The position numbers and the translations under genes were made by a program. The notes below the pieces were generated by a model that made no database searches, was not told the origin of the DNA, and saw only the letters and a list, made by a program, of their open reading frames with translations. Source: Winogradskyella sp046545555 (GTDB lineage Bacteria > Bacteroidota > Bacteroidia > Flavobacteriales > Flavobacteriaceae). Taken from it: a DNA stretch of 64,000 nucleotides. The DNA is taken from NCBI RefSeq assembly GCF_046545555.1, contig NZ_JBHZTH010000001.1, positions 992,001 to 1,056,000 on the forward strand, given 5' to 3'. Below are positions 1 to 9,170 of this stretch, piece after piece (the stretch's first letter is position 1; every line of letters starts with the position of its first letter).

Positions 1-1
1 C

Positions 2-676
2 AAATTTCAGTCCATATTTAACGGTAAAGATTTAGAAGGCTGGAGTGGAGATCCAAAATATTGGCGTGTTGAAAATGGTATTTTAATAGGAGAGGTAACT
101 CCCGAAACAATTCTAAAACGTAATTCTTTTGTGATCTATGAAACAGAACAACCTGAAAATTTCGAACTAAAACTAGAGTATAGAATAACCAATTCTGGAA
201 ATAGTGGTATCAATTACAGAAGCGAAATTATTGATAATGTACCATTCGCATTGAAAGGTTATCAATGCGATATTGATGGTAAAAATAAATATACAGGTCA
301 GAATTACGAAGAGAAAAAACGAACGACATTGGCTTATATTGGCGAAATAGTAACCATACCTCAGATGCCTGATAGTATACCCAAAACTGGCTTGCGTAAA
401 AATGTAAAGAAAAATTGCTGGCAAACTAGAACTATTACAGAAACAAAATTGAAATCGAAGCTAAAATCATACATCAAGTCTAACGATTGGAATGCCGTTC
501 ACCTCATAATAAAAGATAATAGAATGCAACATTATGTCAATGGTGTCCTATTTAGTGAAGTAAACGACATGGATGAGGCAAATAGATCTACAAAGGGCTA
601 TATAGGTGTTCAGGTTCATGTTGGACCACCTATGAAAGTGGAATACAAGAATATAAAATTAAAACATTTGTTGTAA
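2..676 (+). CDS. DUF1080 / 3-keto-disaccharide hydrolase-like protein (5' end outside window)
   Basis: The reading frame is open from base 2, well before the first ATG at 131, so this is the 3' part of a longer gene cut by the window edge. The first visible residues include FNGKDLEGW, the usual opening of the DUF1080 (PF06439) concanavalin-like domain, followed by YWRVENGIL, NFELKLEYRI and NSGINYRSE, all typical of that family. The family is found in exported Bacteroidota and Planctomycetota proteins, and some members hydrolyse 3-keto-glycosides. The signal peptide would lie upstream and cannot be seen. It runs convergent to the sugar isomerase-like gene at 745. A role with the Gfo/Idh oxidoreductase at 41058 in oxidative sugar cleavage is inference only. 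Confidence 0.85.
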   Translation, partial: KFQSIFNGKDLEGWSGDPKYWRVENGILIGEVTPETILKRNSFVIYETEQPENFELKLEYRITNSGNSGINYRSEIIDNVPFALKGYQCDIDGKNKYTGQNYEEKKRTTLAYIGEIVTIPQMPDSIPKTGLRKNVKKNCWQTRTITETKLKSKLKSYIKSNDWNAVHLIIKDNRMQHYVNGVLFSEVNDMDEANRSTKGYIGVQVHVGPPMKVEYKNIKLKHLL

Positions 677-744
677 AATCAGAATGTCCATATTTGATTA
701 AAAAAATGAAATAAAAACTAATAAAACAAAGTTGGATAATAAGG

Positions 745-1662
745 CTACCTTTTATTGTATTCCTTTTTAAATTCCTCTAGCATTTTTTTAATAATGGTCT
801 TAGGATTACCATCTGATAGGCTTTCAAACGAGACATAACCACGAAAATCGTGTCGCTTTATCATGGCAGCCATTTGCTTCATGTCTGTAGGTGTTTTCAC
901 TTGATTGTGATATACATGTTCTTTAATAAACCAATAATTGGCATAAGGTGCCAGTTTTTCTGCTTCGGCATAGGGGTCGCTTGAAGTTCGAAGCCCAGAA
1001 ATATCAAGAATAAGACCAAACCATTCAGTGTCTACACGTTTAATGATATCTATAACTTCATCAGCTGTAAATAAGAACTCATTATGATTCTGTAAAGCAG
1101 CAATTACACCAACGTCTGCACCATGCATAGCACATTCTTTAAAGGCTTCCACCAACCACGTTTTTACTTGTTCTTTAGTGTATCCTTTAGGTTGGTTTCT
1201 TCCTGTGAAAATCCGTAAAATTGAAGACCCAATATCAGATGAGACATCTAGCCAGTCTTTAATCATTTTTATATCCCTGTTTCTAGCGTCTGCATTAGCC
1301 GTTACAAAATTATTTCGAACACCAGTCCATGAGATATTAAGACCAAGTTCTAATGCTCGTTTTTTTAAAGCAAAAATCTCAGGTTTTTTAGGAAGTTTAG
1401 GGTAGGATGAAAAATAATAAGCAGTTAAATCTACAGCATTAAGACCAATATCTGCAGCGAACTCCATCATATCAAAGAGGTTCATTTCACCACTTCTAAA
1501 TTCATCATTAAAAGAATAGGCGTTAACGCTATATTGCAAACGTTTTAAAGATGCAGTTTCAGTTCTTCCTGAGAAAGAAGCAGTACTCAATAATGCAGGG
1601 AAAGACAACAGGGCAGGTGCCATTATTAACTTCTTAATGGCATCTCTCCTGCTGTTTTTCAT
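745..1662 (-). CDS. Tat-exported sugar phosphate isomerase/epimerase-like protein (xylose isomerase-type TIM barrel)
   Basis: A 305-residue protein. The N-terminus has a twin-arginine pattern (SRRDAIKKL) followed by a hydrophobic stretch, so export to the periplasm by Tat is likely. The remainder looks like an AP-endonuclease-2 / xylose isomerase-like TIM barrel (PF01261): YSVNAYSFND near residue 45, IGLNAVDLTAYYFSSYP, LQNHNEF (metal-ligand type segment), GLILDISG and a final GYVSFES strand. The family includes sugar epimerases, isomerases and inosose dehydratases; the substrate cannot be read from the sequence. It lies 43 bp downstream of the 1706-2650 gene on the same strand and probably shares its promoter at 2672-2716, so it is probably induced with the lyase genes. 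Confidence 0.85.
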   Translation of the reverse strand: MKNSRRDAIKKLIMAPALLSFPALLSTASFSGRTETASLKRLQYSVNAYSFNDEFRSGEMNLFDMMEFAADIGLNAVDLTAYYFSSYPKLPKKPEIFALKKRALELGLNISWTGVRNNFVTANADARNRDIKMIKDWLDVSSDIGSSILRIFTGRNQPKGYTKEQVKTWLVEAFKECAMHGADVGVIAALQNHNEFLFTADEVIDIIKRVDTEWFGLILDISGLRTSSDPYAEAEKLAPYANYWFIKEHVYHNQVKTPTDMKQMAAMIKRHDFRGYVSFESLSDGNPKTIIKKMLEEFKKEYNKR

Positions 1663-1705
1663 AATATTTTAATGGTAACTAAATTTAAGGTATTTCTAAA
1701 CTTAA

Positions 1706-2650
1706 TTAATTATATTCAAGTGTGGTATTGGCCCATCTAATTTGAGCTCTACCACCTCTCACACGGTAAGCACCATATCTCATTTTTGATTGTGTACCTC
1801 TTTCTGGATCTGGGATATTCCAATTAAATGCTTCTCCTCCAATTATAGCATTACAATAATGTATTTTTAAAGCAGGGTCACTAGGGTCTTCTATAAATCC
1901 TACTTCTAGTTCAAATGAAACTATTTCGTTTTTATCTACCTGCTTTAGAAAAACAACCTCTCTACCATCACCTGATCCACCGCGTTCTAAGATACGTTCT
2001 GCATAAATATCAAAAGCAACTTGTTTGTCAGCATTAATACCCGTACCGTAAACAGGATGTGCTCTATATAAACATATAGCTGGGTCTGGAGAACCGCCTC
2101 CGCCTGTATGTTGCCCTTTAGCCTGTGCGATGTATGTTCCATCTTGACCAAAAGATCCTGCATCTGCTACTTCAAGGATTCTAAAATCTGCTGTAAATTT
2201 AACAAATGATCCTACATCTGAGTTTGCTATGGCCGATGCGCGTTCTATTCGAGGTTGTAAGGTTCCTGGTGTGTCCCAGTGATTAGAACCATCAGTAATA
2301 TTATATATCCCCCAAGTTGTACCATCAATAGTGCTTTCTGAGTAATCCGAGTAACAACTTCTGTCATCAACTCCACCTACATTAGCAGGGTTTGATATAT
2401 CTACATTTCTGGTATTATCATTCTGGAATTCACCTGAAGCAGGACAAGCTAAATCTGTGTTTGTATCTTCATCAGCTGCTGTCCCAACAGGTTCTGGGTC
2501 TGGATCTGGGTCTGGATCTGGGTCTGGTATTTCATAAACAATTGAGTCTTCAGAGAATCCAAGCCCATCTTTTGTACAAGAAGAAAAAGCTACAAAAACA
2601 GTTAATAGGGCAATCAATCCTAGTTTGGTTTTAAAATTCAAATTTTTCAT
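1706..2650 (-). CDS. Secreted lipoprotein with jelly-roll lyase-like domain (PL28-like candidate ulvan lyase)
   Basis: The start is set at 2650 (MKNLNFKTK), giving 314 residues. The upstream ATG at 2674 would fall inside or before the predicted -7 box at 2672-2679. A hydrophobic stretch ends at a lipobox-like FSSC, followed by an Asp-Pro repeat linker encoded by a hexanucleotide repeat (about 2490-2527). The rest is beta-rich, with GTYIAQAKGQH near the middle, repeated cysteines, and a last strand AQIRWANTTLEYN, which fits a beta-jelly-roll polysaccharide lyase or concanavalin-like fold. PL28 ulvan lyases have this fold, and the locus context supports that, but I cannot identify catalytic residues. 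Other possibilities are a heparin-lyase-I-like lyase or a binding protein. Confidence 0.55.
   Translation of the reverse strand: MKNLNFKTKLGLIALLTVFVAFSSCTKDGLGFSEDSIVYEIPDPDPDPDPDPEPVGTAADEDTNTDLACPASGEFQNDNTRNVDISNPANVGGVDDRSCYSDYSESTIDGTTWGIYNITDGSNHWDTPGTLQPRIERASAIANSDVGSFVKFTADFRILEVADAGSFGQDGTYIAQAKGQHTGGGGSPDPAICLYRAHPVYGTGINADKQVAFDIYAERILERGGSGDGREVVFLKQVDKNEIVSFELEVGFIEDPSDPALKIHYCNAIIGGEAFNWNIPDPERGTQSKMRYGAYRVRGGRAQIRWANTTLEYN
2490..2527. repeat. Hexanucleotide repeat coding an Asp-Pro linker
   Basis: Alternating ggatct / gggtct hexamers, read on the minus strand as repeated Asp-Pro codons between the lipidation site and the jelly-roll domain of the 1706-2650 protein. Gains or losses of units would change linker length without shifting the frame. 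Confidence 0.8.
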
Positions 2651-2671
2651 ATCTATATATTCTATTTTTCT

Positions 2672-2716
2672 CAAAAATAAATAATTAAAATAAACGAACC
2701 ATCCTGAACTATACTG
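2672..2716 (-). promoter_or_regulatory. CAGGAT-type PUL promoter, site A (for 2650-745 operon)
   Basis: Read on the minus strand: CAGTAT (2716-2711), 4 bp, CAGGAT (2706-2701), 21 bp, then TATTTTTG (2679-2672), a perfect TAnnTTTG box. The leader to the chosen ATG at 2650 would be about 15 nt. It has the same layout as the seven other sites in the window. Confidence 0.8.
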
Positions 2717-2756
2717 ATTGAATATCTAAATTAATATATATTATTAAAAGTCCCAA

Positions 2757-2801
2757 CAGGATAGAACAGGATGCTAGTATTGCCATATGTAAATATCTTT
2801 A
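2757..2801 (+). promoter_or_regulatory. CAGGAT-type PUL promoter, site B (for GH5 operon)
   Basis: Two perfect CAGGAT half-sites start 10 bp apart (2757-2762 and 2767-2772). They are followed by 21 bp and TATCTTTA (2794-2801), one mismatch from TAnnTTTG. It lies back to back with site A, so one 100-bp region would switch on both strands. The predicted leader to the ATG at 2939 is long, about 130 nt. Confidence 0.75.
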
Positions 2802-2938
2802 AAAAAGATAATTTTTTATTTGAGTTAGTCACTTATTTAATTAGGTCGGAGAAGTTATTTTTCGACCTAATTAAATATTTCAACTTATGATAAAGCTTGT
2901 TAACTTTTTGGAAGTAGTAATAATTACTAAATATAAAT

Positions 2939-4330
2939 ATGAATCGGTACTTTTTTACACTTTTCTTATGCATACCTTTTATTTTTTTGGCACAAATTAA
3001 GCATGGCCTAAGAGATGATGCAGGACGCCATATCATTCCTAGAGGTTTCGTGGTAAATACAAACGACCATAAAGGGGAGGTGTTTTTTAATAGTGATGAT
3101 TACGCCAGAATGGTAAGAATGGGAGCTAATACCCAAGTTATTCGTTTAGAATTAGGCAAGCTAAGTGCCTTTCCTGGGGGTCAATTAGAACCAAATTATC
3201 TAAAAAAACTGGATATGCTTGTTGCTCTAGGGAGGAATCATGGCATTAAAACGGTTTTTAAAATGACGGTTTATGGTGTCGATAAATTTGTGTGGGAGGA
3301 ATTTTGGCTAAATAAAAAAGGAGAATACAAGACTTATATTGATGCATGGAATGTAGTTTGGAATCGGTTTTCAGAAAATGATGCCGTTTTTGGTTACGAT
3401 GTGGTTAATGAACCAAGAAAGCTAACGATGGATATTTCTTATGAGGATTTAACTAACAAATACCTGATACCACTTTATCAAAAAATAATTGACGAAAGTC
3501 AAAAAATTAATCCAAATAAAATGATTTTGTTTCAATCCATCTTTATGAACAAAGGAGAAAAGGTAGAAAAAAATCAATATGCTGAAATAAAGGCACCAAT
3601 TAACAGAAAGAACATCATTTTTGCACCACATATATATCAAAATGATATTGATTTTATAAAGCGAAACATGGATCGGTTCGATAAAGAATCAGATATGTTA
3701 AAGGCACCAATTCTTATTGGTGAATGGGGTTTTCCAACATTTGCCACTACAGACACATTGGTTGAGGGAAAATTAGGACAATTAAAATACCGAGAGCTTT
3801 ATATCAGAACTGCTGAAGTTTTTGATCGCATGGGAGTGGGTTCAATTAAAGCTTGGTTTTTAGGTAATAGAACGATGCAAAACTTTCTTCCTGGTGGACC
3901 ATCTACTTGGTCAATTTTTAGCGATAGCACAGATGCTGGTACAGTAGAGCGTAAATATATCACTGACGTGATATCGAGACCGTTTCCGCAAGCCATAGCA
4001 GGTGATATTCAATCCTTTTTCTTTAATCATGCCACAAGAACGTTAGATATAAACATAAAAACAGATAACAATAAAGGTGCGTCAAAAGTATTCATTGGTG
4101 CTAACCGTCATTATCCTGATGGATTTTCAATACTTATAGATTCAGATGTAGTGATGTTTTATAATCCTCTAAGAAATGTAGGATTGGAAACTTATAAATC
4201 ACCAAACGATTTTGATCCCTCTAATTATATTTGGGATGCTAATACTCAGAAGTTGGTGATTTTAAAATGGCCAAAAGATGAAGACTATTTAAAGATTAGA
4301 ATTGTACCAGGAATACGAAATTTTGACTAA
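2939..4330 (+). CDS. GH5-like secreted glycoside hydrolase
   Basis: A 463-residue protein with a cleavable signal peptide ending at FLAQ (about residue 19). It is a clan GH-A TIM barrel of the cellulase/GH5 type. VVNEP places the acid/base at Glu158, and ILIGEWGFP places the nucleophile at Glu262, about 100 residues later as usual. IIFAPHIYQ (about 227-234) matches the conserved His-Tyr strand. A C-terminal beta domain (about 355-463) resembles the one after endoglycoceramidase-like GH5 enzymes. It is the first gene of a unit with the GH3 gene 12 bp downstream. The substrate is not evident; beta-linked xylose or glucose side units of algal polymers are possible. No T9SS tail is visible. Confidence 0.85.
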   Translation: MNRYFFTLFLCIPFIFLAQIKHGLRDDAGRHIIPRGFVVNTNDHKGEVFFNSDDYARMVRMGANTQVIRLELGKLSAFPGGQLEPNYLKKLDMLVALGRNHGIKTVFKMTVYGVDKFVWEEFWLNKKGEYKTYIDAWNVVWNRFSENDAVFGYDVVNEPRKLTMDISYEDLTNKYLIPLYQKIIDESQKINPNKMILFQSIFMNKGEKVEKNQYAEIKAPINRKNIIFAPHIYQNDIDFIKRNMDRFDKESDMLKAPILIGEWGFPTFATTDTLVEGKLGQLKYRELYIRTAEVFDRMGVGSIKAWFLGNRTMQNFLPGGPSTWSIFSDSTDAGTVERKYITDVISRPFPQAIAGDIQSFFFNHATRTLDINIKTDNNKGASKVFIGANRHYPDGFSILIDSDVVMFYNPLRNVGLETYKSPNDFDPSNYIWDANTQKLVILKWPKDEDYLKIRIVPGIRNFD

Positions 4331-4342
4331 CAAACTAATAAG

Positions 4343-6523
4343 ATGAAAATGAAGAAATTATTGCTAGCCATATGCGTTGTAATCATATTTTCCGGCTGTA
4401 AATCGGAAACTAGTTCTCAGCAAACAACAAGTAAGGAAGATGCGGAAATCGCTGAAAAAGTAGAAAGCCTTATTAGTGAAATGACCTTGGACGAAAAGAT
4501 TGCTGAAATGACCCAAGATGCACCAGTTAACGATCGTTTAGGTATTCCGTATATGAAATATGCAGAAGCATTACACGGTATGTGGCTTGTACTCGATTAT
4601 TATGGTAATACAACGGTTTATCCTCAAGCTATTGCTGCAGGATCTACTTGGGAACCAGAGTTAGTCAGAAAAATGGCTTCTCAAACCGCAATAGAAGCAC
4701 GTGCCTTAGGTGTTACACATTGTTATTCGCCTAATTTAGATGTCATCTCTGGTGATCCAAGGTATGGTAGAGTAGAAGAATCTTATGGCGAAGACCCTTA
4801 TTTAGTATCTAGAATGGGTGTTGCATTTATCGAGGGTTTACAAGGTACTGGTGATGAACGATTTGATGAGAATCATGTGATTGCAACAGCTAAGCATTTT
4901 ATTGGCTATCCAGAGAACAGACGAGGTATCAATGGTGGTTTTAGTGATATGTCGGAGCGTCGTTTGCGAGAAGTTTATTTACCACCCTTTGAAGCTGCGG
5001 TAAAGGAAGCAAAAGTAGGTTCTGTTATGCCAGGTCATCAAGATTATAATGGGATTCCGAACCATATGAATACTTGGTTATTAAAGGATATTTTAAGAGA
5101 TGAGCTAGGTTTTGACGGTTTTATTGTTTCTGATAATAATGATATTGCCAGATTAGGAACCATGCACTTTATTGCTGAAACTAGAACTAAATCAGCTATT
5201 TTGGGATTAAAAGCTGGTGTAGATATGGATTTAGTCATAGGAAAGAATGAGAAATTTGCTGCATATAATTCCAACGTGTTAAAAGACACGATAATAAAGA
5301 ATCCTGATTTAATGACCTATATAGATAAAGCAACATCTCGTATTTTAACTGCAAAATACAAATTGGGTTTATTTGATGCAGAACCAGAAGAGATTGACCC
5401 CAAAACTGTAAATGTTGGTAAAAAAGAACACCAAGAGTTTTCTTATGAAATGGCAAAAAAAGCCATGATTTTATTAAAGAACGAAAATAATCTATTGCCG
5501 CTAGATATTAATAGCATTAAATCCCTAGCAGTAATTGGACCGAATGCACACGAAGAGCAACCAGCAAAAGGAAGTTATTCGTTATTAGGTGGTTATTCAG
5601 GATTGCCACCATTTTACACATCTGTTTTAGAAGGGTTAACTAGTAAAACCGAAGGAAAGATGAAAATAAATTATGCCAAAGGCTGTGATTTGTTGAGTAA
5701 TTCAAAAGAAGGGTTTTCAGAAGCTATTTCAGCAGCAAAAAAATCGGACGCAGTTGTACTTGTAGTTGGTGGTTCGCGTAAAACTGGAGGTGAAGGTGCA
5801 GACCGCTCAGATTTAGATTTGTATGGAGTCCAAAATGAATTGGTTGAAGCCATCCATAAAACAGGAAAACCAGTCGTTGTAGTTTTAATCAATGGACGTC
5901 CTTTAACTATTAATTATATCGCAGAAAATATTCCGTCGATATTAGAAACTTGGTATTTAGGCATGCACTCTGGTGATGCTATTGCAGATGCTATTTTTGG
6001 AGATACCAATCCAGGTGGTAAGCTTACAGTGTCGTTTCCTCGTGATGTTGGACAAGTACCTGTCACTTATCTTGAACGACCAGATTTTATAGGTTCTGGT
6101 AAAGGCCTTTATAAAGATGCTAATAAATCGCCATTATACCCTTTTGGTTTTGGATTGAGTTATACAACCTTTAAATATGGTGCGCCAAAACTTCAAAGTG
6201 CATCTATTAACGCAGACGGTTCTACTACGGTTTATATAGACGTTACAAATACTGGGGAAAGAGCTGGAGATGAGGTCATACAAATGTATGTGAGAGACGA
6301 TTTTGCTTCGGTTGGGCGTTACTTAAAAATGCTAAAAGGTTTTGAACGTATCACCCTAAACCCTGGTGAAACAAAAACAGTCAGCTTTAATTTAGGTTTT
6401 GATGAGCTTAATATTTTAAATCAAGACATGAAAAAAGTTGTGGAACCTGGAACATTTACAATTTCCGTTGGGACCTCGTCCTTAGAAAAGGATTTACAAA
6501 AAGTGATACTAAGCGTTAAATAG
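4343..6523 (+). CDS. GH3 beta-glycosidase lipoprotein
   Basis: A 726-residue protein with a lipoprotein signal (IIFSGC, Cys19). The GH3 N-terminal barrel shows NLDVISGDPRYGRVEESYGEDP, KHFIGYPENRRG and VSDNNDI; the nucleophile is Asp264 in the SDN motif. The second domain carries SLAVIGPNA and GEGADRSDLDL, and a fibronectin-III-like domain (VTNTGERAGDEVIQMYV) ends the protein. This is the full three-domain GH3 layout of beta-glucosidases and beta-xylosidases. The usual Trp or Cys after the nucleophile (SDW / SDC) is Asn here, so the -1 site differs somewhat. Xylose-releasing activity would fit ulvan, but beta-glucosidase activity is equally possible. It acts in the periplasm. Confidence 0.93.
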   Translation: MKMKKLLLAICVVIIFSGCKSETSSQQTTSKEDAEIAEKVESLISEMTLDEKIAEMTQDAPVNDRLGIPYMKYAEALHGMWLVLDYYGNTTVYPQAIAAGSTWEPELVRKMASQTAIEARALGVTHCYSPNLDVISGDPRYGRVEESYGEDPYLVSRMGVAFIEGLQGTGDERFDENHVIATAKHFIGYPENRRGINGGFSDMSERRLREVYLPPFEAAVKEAKVGSVMPGHQDYNGIPNHMNTWLLKDILRDELGFDGFIVSDNNDIARLGTMHFIAETRTKSAILGLKAGVDMDLVIGKNEKFAAYNSNVLKDTIIKNPDLMTYIDKATSRILTAKYKLGLFDAEPEEIDPKTVNVGKKEHQEFSYEMAKKAMILLKNENNLLPLDINSIKSLAVIGPNAHEEQPAKGSYSLLGGYSGLPPFYTSVLEGLTSKTEGKMKINYAKGCDLLSNSKEGFSEAISAAKKSDAVVLVVGGSRKTGGEGADRSDLDLYGVQNELVEAIHKTGKPVVVVLINGRPLTINYIAENIPSILETWYLGMHSGDAIADAIFGDTNPGGKLTVSFPRDVGQVPVTYLERPDFIGSGKGLYKDANKSPLYPFGFGLSYTTFKYGAPKLQSASINADGSTTVYIDVTNTGERAGDEVIQMYVRDDFASVGRYLKMLKGFERITLNPGETKTVSFNLGFDELNILNQDMKKVVEPGTFTISVGTSSLEKDLQKVILSVK

Positions 6524-6558
6524 TTTATAAATAATTAATTTTTGAATATCATTGAGTT

Positions 6559-7566
6559 ATGAAAAAAAATACAATAAAGATTACACTGGTATTTATACTT
6601 TCAATAGTATCTAATCAAATGTTTTCTCAAACGGCAACTTGTGATGGAACTCTACCTTTTGAAGAACAGAATGGCCTGTTAACAATAGAGATGGAATCTG
6701 GTGTCTTACCTTCTGGATCAGATTGGCAAACAGGCAGTGAGGCTGATCCTAATTTACCTGGGTCGACCATAAATTATATATATTGGGATGGAGTACAATC
6801 TTTCAATGCTTTAAGTGGAGCACCAATTACTTACAATATAAAAATTAATAATCCTGGGACTTACAGACTTGCATGGCGTGGACGAATTGGTACAGGTACT
6901 TCAGGTGGAGAACACAATGATGCGTGGCTTCGTATAGTAGCCGATGATTTTTATGCTACAAGTCAAAATAGTTCAACTGCTACCACTCAGTTAGAGCCAA
7001 GACCTAGTTGTAATAGTAATCCAAATAGGGATTGTCCGGTAGGTTCTAGTACCAATGGATATTTCAAAGCCTTTATGAATAGACACCCTGTTAACTTGCC
7101 TATCGATCAGCGTTGGGGTTTCGTTACTAATACAAACGATGGTAATTCTTTTAGGTTTATGTGGGCTACGTTTAATGCTCCAGGTAACTATTCCGTAATT
7201 GTAGATGCCAGGTCTAGTTTCTTTTTTATGGATAAAATGGTATTACGCAGAACGGATGTTTCTGATGGTACAGCGTTTAATTTAAATAATCCAGAATCGT
7301 CATGTAATAGTGCACTATCTGTAAATGATATAAACAAACGAGAAACAAAAATTTACCCAAACCCAACGAAAGGGAAATTAGAAATTAGCAACCTACCTAT
7401 CAACTCTAGTTTAACTATTTTTAATTTTTCTGGAGCTATCCTCAAGGAAATAAATACAACAAAATCTTCAGAAATCATTGATATTAGTGATTTAGCAAGT
7501 GGTATTTATTTTATATCAAATTCTGATAAAAATAATTATTTCGTAAAAAAAATTATTAAAATATAA
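6559..7566 (+). CDS. Secreted carbohydrate-binding candidate with T9SS sorting domain
   Basis: A 335-residue protein with a signal peptide ending about FSQ (residue 24). A single beta-rich domain (about 30-235) begins with LLTIEMESG and contains NPGTYRLAWRGRIG, NDAWLRIVADDFY and GNYSVIVDARSSFFFMDKMVL. This is the pattern of galactose-binding-like modules also found as GH115 C-terminal-type domains. A type IX sorting domain (about 260-335, IYPNPTKGKLEISNLP) predicts cell-surface display or release. No glycosidase motif is visible. Its place between a GH3 gene and a sulfatase gene in the same unit suggests polysaccharide capture. The family is not one I can name with certainty. Confidence 0.7.
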   Translation: MKKNTIKITLVFILSIVSNQMFSQTATCDGTLPFEEQNGLLTIEMESGVLPSGSDWQTGSEADPNLPGSTINYIYWDGVQSFNALSGAPITYNIKINNPGTYRLAWRGRIGTGTSGGEHNDAWLRIVADDFYATSQNSSTATTQLEPRPSCNSNPNRDCPVGSSTNGYFKAFMNRHPVNLPIDQRWGFVTNTNDGNSFRFMWATFNAPGNYSVIVDARSSFFFMDKMVLRRTDVSDGTAFNLNNPESSCNSALSVNDINKRETKIYPNPTKGKLEISNLPINSSLTIFNFSGAILKEINTTKSSEIIDISDLASGIYFISNSDKNNYFVKKIIKI

Positions 7567-7583
7567 TATCTAAATATTGGAAG

Positions 7584-9170
7584 TTGATTAAGGTTTTTAG
7601 AAATGTACTAGTATTAAGTGTGCTCCTTTTATTTAATTGTAGAAACGAGGAGGTAAATAAAAATAGTAAACCTAATATTCTTTTCATTCTAGTTGATGAT
7701 CTAGGTTATCATGATTTAGGTATTACAGGAAGTTCATTTTATGAAACACCAAACATAGATCGGTTAGCAAAACAGTCCACACAATTTACTAATGGCTATG
7801 CCGCAAGTCGTGTTTGCAGCCCATCACGAGCAAGTATAATGACAGGCAAATTTACAGCAAGACATGGCATAACAGATTGGATTGGCGCAAAAACAGGTAA
7901 AGAGTGGCGAACCAGAAATAGACATGATAAACTCTTGCCTGCCGATTATGTCCTTGCACTGCCAAAAGAAGATGTCACTATCGCAGAGGCCATGCAACAA
8001 AATGGTTATAAGACCTTTTTTGCAGGGAAGTGGCATTTAGGGGGCGAAGGGTCTTATCCAGAAGATCATGGTTTCGATATTAATATTGGAGGTGTAGAGG
8101 AAGGTTCGCCGAGAGGTGGTTTCTTTTCACCTTGGAATAATCCTAAACTACCCAATGAGAAGAAAGGTGAAAACCTAACGATGCGATTGGCAGAGGAGAC
8201 AGCAGATTTTATTAGTAAACATAAAGATTCAACATTTTTTGCTTTTTTGTCGTTTTATGCTGTACATGCACCTATTCAAACAACAGAAAGTAAATGGCGT
8301 AAATACAGAAATAAGGCTGATAGTAAGGGAATTACAGATACAGGTTATAAAATGGAACGCGTTTTACCCATTCGTCAAGTCCAGGATAATCCTATTTATG
8401 CAGGTTTAGTAGAAACTATGGATGATGCTGTTGGTGTTGTTTTAAAAGCACTTGAAGCCAACGAATTGGTAGATAACACTATCGTTGTTTTTACATCAGA
8501 TAATGGCGGAGTAGCTTCTGGGGATCATTACGCGACGAGTAATTTACCACTACGAGGAGGTAAAGGCTATCAATGGGAAGGTGGTATTAAAGAACCGTTT
8601 TTTATTAAAGTTCCCTGGTTGAATATAGTTGGCACAAAAACAGATTATCCAGTTATTGGAACCGATTTATACCCAACACTTTTAGATTTAGCAGATTTAC
8701 AGCTTAAGAAAGAACAGCATGTGGATGGTATAAGCTTGAAACCCTTATTAGAAGGTAACGATTTGAATATAAAAAGACCATTGTATTGGCATTACCCACA
8801 TTATGGAAATCAAGGAGGAGAACCTTCTTCGGTTATTCAGAAAAATGGATGGAAGCTCATTCACTATTGGGAAGATGGACATCAAGAACTCTATAAAATA
8901 CCATCAACTGAACACGATTCCTTAAATGTAATTTCCAAACATTCAGAAATAGCCACAAATCTTAGTGCCAATTTAATGTTGTGGTTAGACAACGTTGATG
9001 CAAAATTCCCAACTGAAGACACTGAATATAGCAAAGAGGAAGCTGAAAAGAGAAGACTTAATACCATAAACAATAAGTGGCCCTCATTAGAAAATAATAG
9101 GCTAAAAGTACTTTCCGAAGACTTTCAACCTAACGAAAATTGGTGGAAAAGTAAGGTGACAATAGATTAA
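7584..9170 (+). CDS. S1 family sulfatase (lipoprotein)
   Basis: A 528-residue arylsulfatase-type enzyme. The formylglycine motif is CSPSR with Cys78, followed by ASIMTGKFTARHG. The N-terminal metal site is FILVDDLGYHDLG, the Lys-His element is FFAGKWHLGG, and the second Asp site is FTSDNGG. The signal ends in LLFNC, so it is a periplasmic lipoprotein. No ATG is available; the start is a TTG at 7584 with a ggaag sequence just before it. It is last in the unit 2939-9170 and 17 bp after the binding protein. It needs the formylglycine-generating enzyme at 62754. Sulfated rhamnose is the expected substrate in this locus, but the exact position cannot be read. Confidence 0.95.
   Translation: MIKVFRNVLVLSVLLLFNCRNEEVNKNSKPNILFILVDDLGYHDLGITGSSFYETPNIDRLAKQSTQFTNGYAASRVCSPSRASIMTGKFTARHGITDWIGAKTGKEWRTRNRHDKLLPADYVLALPKEDVTIAEAMQQNGYKTFFAGKWHLGGEGSYPEDHGFDINIGGVEEGSPRGGFFSPWNNPKLPNEKKGENLTMRLAEETADFISKHKDSTFFAFLSFYAVHAPIQTTESKWRKYRNKADSKGITDTGYKMERVLPIRQVQDNPIYAGLVETMDDAVGVVLKALEANELVDNTIVVFTSDNGGVASGDHYATSNLPLRGGKGYQWEGGIKEPFFIKVPWLNIVGTKTDYPVIGTDLYPTLLDLADLQLKKEQHVDGISLKPLLEGNDLNIKRPLYWHYPHYGNQGGEPSSVIQKNGWKLIHYWEDGHQELYKIPSTEHDSLNVISKHSEIATNLSANLMLWLDNVDAKFPTEDTEYSKEEAEKRRLNTINNKWPSLENNRLKVLSEDFQPNENWWKSKVTID

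Noticed and set aside
2392..2634. 80-residue plus-strand frame over the lipoprotein gene
   Set aside because: It is antisense to the Asp-Pro repeat linker and signal region of the 1706-2650 gene and matches nothing.
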